This document shows positions 5,525 to 11,061 of a DNA stretch of 11,061 nucleotides, one piece after another. How positions within the stretch are numbered: the stretch's first letter is position 1; each line of letters opens with the position of its first letter. The stretch is from a bacterium (GTDB lineage Bacteria > SZUA-79 > Acidulodesulfobacterales > Acidulodesulfobacteraceae): the NCBI GenBank assembly GCA_021828445.1, contig JAJZJD010000030.1, positions 1-11,061 on the forward strand. Direction: 5' to 3'. The notes under the pieces are model-generated. The model saw only the letters and a program-made list of their open reading frames with translations, did no database searches and was not told the DNA's origin. Made by a program: the position numbers and the translations under genes.

Positions 5525-6697
5525 TCACTTGTCTAATGCCGCAACCGAGAAATTATAACTAGTTTCATTGATGTTAAAATCCATCATCATCGTGTTTTTT
5601 GTGCCGTCGGCAAACAATTTATAATTATTTTCAAACGGATACTTTATATTTATCTTTTTAAAAATATTCCCGTCAAAATCTTTTATATAACAAAAAATTG
5701 CTCCTTCGGAAGATTCTGCGTATCCGAAGCCGTGTTTTAACCGTCCGTATTTGAAATTCCGGTTTTCCGATTCCTTCAATTCTTCAAATTCTCCCTGCCT
5801 CGACAAATAGTCTGCCGTATAACTAAATCCATTTCGCTTAAGCATATCGCAACAGTATCCTATTATATTCAAAGACTGTCCGATTTCTCCGATCCTGACC
5901 ATATATCTAGAAAAAGCATCTCCGTCTTCAAATATTACAGGCTCAAGATTTGTTTCGCCGTATAAAAGATAAGGTCTGTTTATTCTTAAATCCAATGAAA
6001 TTCCCGCGCTTTTCGCGGCAACCCCGTTTGCCCGGAACCGTTTTGCAGTTTTTAAATCTATTTTTCCGGTCGTTTTCAGCCTGTCGATATGGGATTTGGT
6101 TTCCATGTTTTTTTTGATTACCGCCTTAACCTTATTTACGGTTGATTTTACGGAATCGAGAATATTTTCTATATCTTCAAGCGATAAATTTTTTCTGACG
6201 CCGCCTATCTCGTTAATGCCCATAAGATAGCGGGAATTTAAATACTTCTGGGATAACTGCTTTAACATCTCCGCATGATAGGCGTATAATGCCGAAGGAA
6301 CAACGATATAAGTGGATTCGGCTATTTCGGATAAATTTTCTATATGGTTTCTGATTCTCTCAAATTCGGCAAAAAACATACGCAAAATTTTAATGTTATT
6401 ATGTATTTTATCGGCAAGTCCAAAAAAATCCTCAACGCTAAGGCAGAAGCTTAAAGAGGCGGCAAAAGCATGAAGTCCGGATATTCTTTCTATAAGCAAA
6501 ATCTGTTCATTTAAGTTTCTTTTTCCGGCAAGAACGTTTTCATAGTTTCTTTTTTTATAGCCTGCCGTAATTTCTAAATTATGCAGTTCTTCCCCCGATG
6601 ACAAAAAATTAAATAAAATAGATTCGGAGACGCCTTTTCTCACCGGACCCCAGATAAACTCGTAATCTCCAAGAAATTTATATTTGCTATGCGGCAT
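5525..6697 (-). CDS. NuoD/hydrogenase-4-type large subunit lacking NiFe ligands (Ehr type)
   Basis: A 390-residue relative of group 4 [NiFe]-hydrogenase large subunits (HyfG/HycE C-terminal half) and NuoD. It is recognisable from GPVRKGVSES (17-26), GEELHNLEITAGYKKR (35-50, family GYxHRGIEK), LAGKRNLNEQILLIERISGLHAFAASLSFCLSVED (56-90) and EFERIRNHIENL. The hydrogenase L1 motif ERxCGxC reads E70-R-I-S73-G-L-H76: both cysteines are gone. The end, FSVAALDK, aligns best with family IASIDPCxxC, so the protein stops at the Asp that begins L2 and the remaining cysteines are absent. The remaining cysteines are elsewhere (C85, the CC in GYCCDML, and one in AIFCYI). It therefore should not bind NiFe or make H2. 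The NuoC-like domain fused in E. coli HyfG is also missing. GGAG is 14 bases before the ATG, unusually far. It resembles the Ehr complexes, whose substrate is unknown. Confidence 0.85.
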   Translation of the reverse strand: MPHSKYKFLGDYEFIWGPVRKGVSESILFNFLSSGEELHNLEITAGYKKRNYENVLAGKRNLNEQILLIERISGLHAFAASLSFCLSVEDFFGLADKIHNNIKILRMFFAEFERIRNHIENLSEIAESTYIVVPSALYAYHAEMLKQLSQKYLNSRYLMGINEIGGVRKNLSLEDIENILDSVKSTVNKVKAVIKKNMETKSHIDRLKTTGKIDLKTAKRFRANGVAAKSAGISLDLRINRPYLLYGETNLEPVIFEDGDAFSRYMVRIGEIGQSLNIIGYCCDMLKRNGFSYTADYLSRQGEFEELKESENRNFKYGRLKHGFGYAESSEGAIFCYIKDFDGNIFKKINIKYPFENNYKLFADGTKNTMMMDFNINETSYNFSVAALDK

Positions 6698-6724
6698 AAC
6701 GGCTGCTAAAGCTCCTTTAATTGC

Positions 6725-8206
6725 TTATTTAATTATATGAACTATTCCTATTAATAAACTATGCAGGCTCTCCGGAATATAAAATCCTAAAATTAACGAT
6801 GCGGAAAGCGGCAGAAGCATAGGCACATACGAAAACGGCGAAAAATCGCCTTTTTCCGCGTTAAAATTATCGTCCGCTTTGCCGAAAACCATTGAACCGG
6901 TTTTTGACAGCAGGCTCACGAAAGCCGTTAATAAAAAACCTACTAACAAGACTGTTATCCAGTAATAACCGTCTTTTAAACTCTGGAGTATTATTAAAAA
7001 TTCGCTTATAAAAACTACCGAAGGCGGACCTCCTATTAATGCGACCGAACCTAAAGAAAACAAAAAAGCGGTTTTCGGCATAACGTAAAAAACTCCTTTT
7101 ATTTTTTTAATATTTTTCGTCTTAAACTTATGTAAAAAATTTCCTGCGCCGAAAAACATCGTCGATTTTGCCAGAGTATGTCCGAGCATCTGCAAAAGAG
7201 CGCCAAACGTTCCGAACACTCCCCCAAGACCGAAACCTATGGTAATTATCCCCATATGTTCAATGCTGGAATACGCGAAAAGCCTTTTTGTGCCGTTTTG
7301 ATATATTATCCCCATTATTCCTATAAAAATTGAGAATATGCCGACAATTATGAGTATAGCCTCGGGATAGCCGAATCCGATACTTCTTCCCGCAATGCCG
7401 AAATATCTTATAATGCCGTATAACGCAACGTTTTCTAACGATGCCGAGAGCATAGCGGATACGGGAGACGGAGCTTCCGAATAGGCATCCGGAACCCATG
7501 TGTGCATTGGAGCAAGACCTACCTTTGTTCCTAAACCTATTACTATTAATACGAAAGCAATGAGCGCTATATCTTTATTAAGATAGCCGGCGTTTAAGCG
7601 CAGAGCCGTCCAGTCTAAAGAAGAGACGATATTTGCGCTTCCCGGAATGTTTCCAGAAAGATAAAACAATATCGTGCCTAAAAGAGCAAGGGAAATTCCC
7701 GAAGAAACTACTAAAATATATTTCCAAGCGGCTTCTATCGATTTTTCCGTAACCTCGGATATTACTAAAAAAGAGCTTACAATAGTCGTAAGCTCTATGT
7801 CTATAAGGTAAACCGCCATATTGTTAATCATAGGAGCAATCAGCATAGTCAATGCAAAAAGATTTAAAAAAAGTTCATACCTAAAAAACTCCTTGTCGGT
7901 CATCTTCTCGTTTTCTATAGCAAGCCTCATATATGAAATACCGTACATAGATGAAAGAAAATAAACTATACCGACAAGCAAAATTAAATAAGCGGAAAAT
8001 TTATCTATAGCTATTGCGTTATTAAACAAAAAAACCGGTTTAAAATTTAAAACAAAATAAAGAATAACAAACGCGCCGATAAGGTCTAAGGAAGACGAAA
8101 AAAGGCTTATATATTCCGCAAATCTTTTATTTTTTACTATAAAAGAACTTAAAGACGCAAATAAAGGAATTATCAAAAATATAGCGATAAAGATTTTCAT
8201 ATTCAT
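6725..8206 (-). CDS. hyfF: HyfF-like antiporter subunit (NuoM/N type)
   Basis: A 493-residue protein of about 14 membrane helices in the proton-conducting membrane transporter family; E. coli HyfF has 526. Ion-path residues are present: E138 in YLIDIELTTIVSSF (helix 5), K162 in AAWKYI, K228 in GLGTKVGLAPMHTWVPDAY (helix 7, with H235), SEAPSPVSAMLSASLENV (243-260), and LGHTLAKSTMFFGAGN with its His and Lys near helix 11. This is the second antiporter-like subunit of the complex, closer to the electron-transfer arm in HyfB/HyfF-type systems. AGG lies about ten bases before the first of two nearby ATG codons (MNM), which favours the upstream start. The gene starts six bases after the hyfE-like stop and ends 27 bases before the large subunit. 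Confidence 0.92.
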   Translation of the reverse strand: MNMKIFIAIFLIIPLFASLSSFIVKNKRFAEYISLFSSSLDLIGAFVILYFVLNFKPVFLFNNAIAIDKFSAYLILLVGIVYFLSSMYGISYMRLAIENEKMTDKEFFRYELFLNLFALTMLIAPMINNMAVYLIDIELTTIVSSFLVISEVTEKSIEAAWKYILVVSSGISLALLGTILFYLSGNIPGSANIVSSLDWTALRLNAGYLNKDIALIAFVLIVIGLGTKVGLAPMHTWVPDAYSEAPSPVSAMLSASLENVALYGIIRYFGIAGRSIGFGYPEAILIIVGIFSIFIGIMGIIYQNGTKRLFAYSSIEHMGIITIGFGLGGVFGTFGALLQMLGHTLAKSTMFFGAGNFLHKFKTKNIKKIKGVFYVMPKTAFLFSLGSVALIGGPPSVVFISEFLIILQSLKDGYYWITVLLVGFLLTAFVSLLSKTGSMVFGKADDNFNAEKGDFSPFSYVPMLLPLSASLILGFYIPESLHSLLIGIVHIIK

Positions 8207-8212
8207 ATGATT

Positions 8213-8887
8213 TTAACCTACCAGCCTGTTTAGCATAGCCGTGGAAAAAGACCCGGTCCGCATCTTCATAAACATCGAAAGAATCAGCATTGCCGCAACG
8301 GTAACCAAAATATCGAATAAAACCACCAATTCTACGATTATCGGAAGAGTCGGAACTACCACGACCGATAAAAGGAATATTCCGTTTTCTATAACAAGGA
8401 GTCCAAGAATATGCGTTATCGTAGTAAATCTCGAGATAATCATAAAAAATCCTACGAATATTAAACTTAAAGCAATAGACCCTGCGTTTACGACTATTTT
8501 AGGCGAAAATGCCGAAATTAACCTGTATATCAAAAAATAGGCAAAAATAGTCAAAACAACGCCCGAAATAATCGAAAACGGTATCTTTAAACTCAATTTT
8601 ACTTCTTCTTTAATATTAAATTTTTTAATCATCTTTAAAAGTATATAAGGAACAAATATCGTCCTTACGAAAAGCGTTAAAAAAGCCACAATGTATAAAT
8701 CGACGCTTTGCGCTTCTATCCCTATAATAAGGGTCAGGACGAATATTAAAAACGACTGAAAACCGTAAGCATGTATATAAAATGAAATCCATCTCGAACT
8801 CAGCATTACAAACGAGGACAAAAGAATCATCGAAACCAAAAGGTCTTCGATAACATAAATGTAAAGCGGCATTGAATATCCGAGCAT
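8213..8887 (-). CDS. hyfE: HyfE-like membrane subunit
   Basis: A 224-residue integral membrane protein (E. coli HyfE 216) with about six or seven helices. Recognition rests on IGIEAQSVDLYIVAFLTLFV (55-74), matching the HyfE pattern of an LYxxAxLTL stretch followed by a proline-bearing helix (TIFVP), and on ILGLLVIENGIFLLSV (160-175) with E167-N-G, followed by E186 in IIVELVVLFDILVTV. HyfE subunits are the NuoK-like part of hydrogenase-4-type complexes and link the NuoH-like subunit to the antiporter chain; E167 and E186 are the likely buried charged residues. The start has AAGGAT about eight bases upstream and lies three bases after the hyfC-like stop codon. Confidence 0.9.
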   Translation of the reverse strand: MLGYSMPLYIYVIEDLLVSMILLSSFVMLSSRWISFYIHAYGFQSFLIFVLTLIIGIEAQSVDLYIVAFLTLFVRTIFVPYILLKMIKKFNIKEEVKLSLKIPFSIISGVVLTIFAYFLIYRLISAFSPKIVVNAGSIALSLIFVGFFMIISRFTTITHILGLLVIENGIFLLSVVVVPTLPIIVELVVLFDILVTVAAMLILSMFMKMRTGSFSTAMLNRLVG

Positions 8888-8890
8888 TTT

Positions 8891-9862
8891 TTAAAATCCT
8901 TTATATTGAAAAGTCATTATGGCGAGCACGCTTAAAACAAATGCGGCGCCGAAATATTCCTGATATCTGAAAAATCTTAATCTTGAAATTGCGGTATCTA
9001 TCACCGCGGCAATGAACCCGATTACAAGCATTTTTATAATAAGGCTTACTATAGCCGAAACAAGGGAAACCGGACTGTGGTTTACGGCTAAACCCCATGG
9101 AAAAACCAGCACATTTAAAAAAATCACTAAAAGTAAAAACTGCTTCATATATCCTGCCCATTTTAACAATGCTAAATAAGGCCCTGAATAATCTAAAATT
9201 CTTGCTTCCTCAATCATGCTCATCTCTGCATGGGTAGAGGCGTTAATAGGTCTCCTGTCCGTATCAGCCAGAAATAAAAGGAAAAAGGCGGCGATTATCA
9301 GAAAATGCGGCGAGCTGAAATAAAGCGGCAGAGACGCAGTTATAGTACTCAACATAACATACGGAAGAGTCGATTTAGCGATTAAAGCGACGCCCACAAA
9401 AACAAGAATGAGGGTAGGTTCGGAAAGAATGGCGAGAAGTGTAGCGCGCGACGAACCCAATCCGCCGTAACTTGTCCCTAAGTCAAGGGATGCAATGTTT
9501 ATAAAAAACGATGAAAGAGAGAAAAGAAACGCTCCGCCCAGCATATCCCCCATAAATCCGAGAGGAAGCGGATAAACGGTTAAAACCGGAATCAAAAGCG
9601 TGATAAGTATCATCGAAATAAAAGAAACAAACGGGGCGGACTTGAAGACAAACGAGGCGGACTTAGGTATTAAAATTTCTTTATGAAAAAGCTTATAAAG
9701 GTCATAATAAGGCTGAAAAACCGAAGGGCCGGTTTTCCCTTCTATTATTTCTTCTATTTTTGAGATAAATCCTGCAATAAAAGGGGAACATAGAAGTACG
9801 GTTAAAACCTGAAAGATTTGAAAGACGGTCGAATCAAGGTATGAATTTAGACAGATATTCAT
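8891..9862 (-). CDS. hyfC: HyfC-like membrane subunit (NuoH family)
   Basis: A 323-residue, eight-helix membrane protein of the NuoH/HyfC/HycD family (E. coli HyfC 322), which anchors the electron-transfer arm and begins the ion path. Family motifs are clear: GKTGPSVFQPYYDLYKLFHK (42-61), SSRATLLAILSEP (137-149, conserved Glu in the loop region), and DTDRRPINASTHAEM then EEARILDYSGPYLALLKWA (200-236), matching HyfC PxDNPxTHxEL and EYSGxxLAL. The charged cluster E213, E218, E219 and R221 at the Q/E-channel is present. It is the first gene of the operon, preceded by a leader of about 190 bases. The ribosome binding site AAAGGAT is 12 bases before the ATG, rather distant, but an upstream in-frame TAG rules out a longer protein. 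Confidence 0.93.
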   Translation of the reverse strand: MNICLNSYLDSTVFQIFQVLTVLLCSPFIAGFISKIEEIIEGKTGPSVFQPYYDLYKLFHKEILIPKSASFVFKSAPFVSFISMILITLLIPVLTVYPLPLGFMGDMLGGAFLFSLSSFFINIASLDLGTSYGGLGSSRATLLAILSEPTLILVFVGVALIAKSTLPYVMLSTITASLPLYFSSPHFLIIAAFFLLFLADTDRRPINASTHAEMSMIEEARILDYSGPYLALLKWAGYMKQFLLLVIFLNVLVFPWGLAVNHSPVSLVSAIVSLIIKMLVIGFIAAVIDTAISRLRFFRYQEYFGAAFVLSVLAIMTFQYKGF

Positions 9863-10052
9863 TATAGGCTAATAATCCTTTTCCTGCATTACGTTAAAAT
9901 TAATAAGCCGCGCAATATTTCTGATACGGTGTCAAATACTGCGGCAAATAGTATGTAATGTAGGAGTCATTAGCCTTTAAGGTTTATAAGGCGGTTCAAC
10001 GCGTCTGTTTTTCGTTTAAGCAGACCCCATTGCTTAAACCATACATCTTTTT
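9863..10052 (-). promoter_or_regulatory. Structured 5' leader of the six-gene operon
   Basis: About 190 bases of untranslated leader separate the predicted start of transcription from the hyfC-like gene. Plus-strand coordinates 10014-10022 and 10031-10039 form a perfect 9-bp hairpin (GTTTAAGCA) with an eight-base loop. A competing 5-bp stem pairs 10003-10007 with 10021-10025 and shares bases with the first. A third stem pairs 9973-9977 with 9988-9992 (GCCTT/AAGGC). No known riboswitch is recognised and no clear T-run follows, so a regulatory role is only suggested. Confidence 0.35.
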
Positions 10053-10058
10053 TAAATA

Positions 10059-10087
10059 ATTATTAAATAAAATGAGGCAATAGTCAA
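10059..10087 (-). promoter_or_regulatory. Sigma70-type promoter of the Ehr/hyf-like operon
   Basis: On the minus strand a -35 TTGACT (10087-10082) and a -10 AATAAT (10064-10059) are exactly 17 bases apart. Transcription would start near 10052. It is the only good promoter in view for the six closely spaced downstream genes, and it is divergent from rarA. Confidence 0.6.
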
Positions 10088-10108
10088 GAAAAATTTTATT
10101 ATTGGATT

Positions 10109-10118
10109 ATGGTAAAAT
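10109..10118 (+). promoter_or_regulatory. Extended -10 promoter element of rarA
   Basis: ATGGTAAAAT contains a TGn extension followed by TAAAAT (10113-10118). The seven bases from the end of this box to the rarA ATG at 10126 place the likely transcription start at or next to the start codon. No good -35 box is seen at 17 bases, which fits an extended -10 promoter. Confidence 0.4.
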
Positions 10119-10125
10119 ATAAATT

Positions 10126-11061
10126 ATGGATTTATTCGACAATCATTATTCAGATCAAAAAAATCCGGTCAATTTTTTACCGCCGCTTGCCGAAAGGCTC
10201 AGACCTAAAGTTCTGTCCGAATTTATCGGCCAAGCGCATATTCTCGGCAAAGACAAACCTTTAAAGAATATGCTCGATTCCGGATTCATCCGCTCGATGA
10301 TACTCTGGGGTCCGCCGGGAAGCGGAAAAACGACTCTTGCCGGCATTATAGCAAATGCCGCAGGTTACGAGTTCTACAAAATTTCTGCGGTTTCTTCAGG
10401 CGTTAAAGAACTGAGGGAAATTATAGACAAGGCAAATATCAGCTTTAAACGCTACAAAAAACCGCTGATGATTTTTATCGACGAAATTCACCGCTTTAAC
10501 AAGTCCCAGCAGGATCTGCTGTTACATTCGGTAGAGGAAGGAAGTCTAATATTAATCGGGGCTACTACCGAAAACCCGTCTTTTGAAATAAACTCTCCGA
10601 TTTTATCGAGAGTAACGGTATTTACTTTAAACCCTTTATTCGAAGAAGATTTAAACTTGATTATCGACCGGGCGCTGGATACGGATGAGGCTTTAAGCAA
10701 AAAGGGAATTATATTGGAAAAAGACGGCAGAAATGTACTTGTGAGGTATTCGGGAAGCGATGCCCGCATAATGCTGAATGCTCTAGAAATGGCGGCAAAT
10801 CTTGCAAAACCGGACGACAAAGGAAATATAATTCTTGATGCAAGAATTATCGAAGACGTTTACTTGAGAAAATCGAGATACGATAAAACGGGGGAAGAGC
10901 ATTATAATACGATTTCGGCTTTTATAAAAAGTTTAAGGGGCAGCGACCCGGATGGAGCGGTTTTCTGGCTTGCCAAAATGTTAGACTCGGGAGAAGACGT
11001 TAAATTTATCGCAAGAAGAATGATAATTTTGGCTTCGGAAGACATTGGAAACGCCGAACCG
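10126..11061 (+). CDS. rarA: RarA/MgsA replication-associated AAA+ ATPase, N-terminal 312 codons (runs off right edge)
   Basis: The first 312 codons of a protein that is normally about 430-450 residues. RarA is a clamp-loader-like AAA+ ATPase that acts at stalled replication forks in the cytoplasm. PLAERLRPKVLSEFIGQAHI (20-39) is the typical N-terminus. Walker A is GPPGSGKT (62-69), Walker B is LMIFIDEIHRFNKSQQD (114-130, D119-E120), sensor 1 is IGATTENPSFE (144-154), an arginine finger is likely at SR (161-162), and a sensor 2-like SGSDARIMLNAL follows near 205. The C-terminal region begins with ISAFIKSLRGSDPDGAVFWLAKML and RRMIILASEDIGNAEP, classic RarA. The start ATG has no Shine-Dalgarno sequence; with an extended -10 box just upstream, a leaderless mRNA is likely. 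It is divergent from the membrane-complex operon and functionally unrelated to it. Confidence 0.95.
   Translation, partial: MDLFDNHYSDQKNPVNFLPPLAERLRPKVLSEFIGQAHILGKDKPLKNMLDSGFIRSMILWGPPGSGKTTLAGIIANAAGYEFYKISAVSSGVKELREIIDKANISFKRYKKPLMIFIDEIHRFNKSQQDLLLHSVEEGSLILIGATTENPSFEINSPILSRVTVFTLNPLFEEDLNLIIDRALDTDEALSKKGIILEKDGRNVLVRYSGSDARIMLNALEMAANLAKPDDKGNIILDARIIEDVYLRKSRYDKTGEEHYNTISAFIKSLRGSDPDGAVFWLAKMLDSGEDVKFIARRMIILASEDIGNAEP

Noticed and set aside
6837..6855. GGCGA/TCGCC hairpin followed by T5 on the plus strand inside the hyfF-like gene
   Set aside because: It is antisense to an intact coding region with no plus-strand transcript suggested, so a chance structure is most likely.
7260..7499. 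79-codon minus-strand frame overlapping the hyfF-like gene in another frame
   Set aside because: It is fully inside a conserved gene on the same strand, with a product rich in Arg and Cys and no family match. It is an out-of-frame shadow.
9925..9935. TACGGTGTCAA shared with the NRAMP promoter at 2551-2561, which could suggest a second operon promoter
   Set aside because: Matching 11-base words are expected by chance in 11 kb, and there is no -10 box at a workable distance on the minus strand at 9907-9912.
9996..10046. 16-codon minus-strand ORF in the operon leader as a possible leader peptide
   Set aside because: It has no ribosome binding site and starts almost at the predicted transcription start, with no run of regulatory codons.

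Overview
The window is AT-rich bacterial DNA with Shine-Dalgarno-like sites and sigma70-type promoters. It suggests an anaerobic or microaerophilic Gram-negative-like bacterium that depends on iron or manganese uptake. A deltaproteobacterium-like or acidophilic candidate lineage is only a guess, because there is no rRNA or other marker to place it.

Region by region. (1) 1-470, minus strand: the first 62 codons of a divergent NRAMP-type metal transporter run off the left edge. Upstream of it lie a small palindrome, a 42-codon small ORF with a very good ribosome binding site, and a sigma70-like promoter. (2) 472-965: a deletion derivative of an insertion sequence, bounded by 13-bp inverted repeats and holding only the N-terminus of an IS1380-type transposase. 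(3) 1102-2580: a complete, divergent NRAMP transporter on the minus strand. Its promoter is overlapped by a 55-bp palindrome made of Fur-box-like hexamers. (4) 2581-10087: one minus-strand operon of six tightly spaced genes, in the order hyfC-like, hyfE-like, hyfF-like, large subunit, ferredoxin-small subunit fusion, hyfB-like. It has a promoter near 10059-10087 and a leader of about 190 nt. (5) 10126-11061, plus strand: the first 312 codons of rarA, divergent from the operon and probably leaderless.

The six-gene operon encodes a membrane complex related to hydrogenase-4 and respiratory complex I. It has an FeS electron-input module, a NuoD-like large subunit, a NuoH-like subunit, a HyfE subunit and two antiporter-like subunits that keep their key Lys, Glu and His residues. 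The large subunit has lost all four cysteines that bind nickel-iron: the N-terminal CxxC position reads S..H, and the protein ends where the C-terminal DPCxxC motif should begin. This matches the Ehr type (energy-converting hydrogenase-related complexes), whose reaction is unknown. The likely roles are electron input from a ferredoxin-like donor and ion translocation by the membrane arm, with an unidentified acceptor and no H2 chemistry.

Other points of note are a perfect 36-bp palindrome inside the small-subunit gene, altered metal-site motifs in both NRAMP proteins, and the small ORF ahead of the partial transporter.
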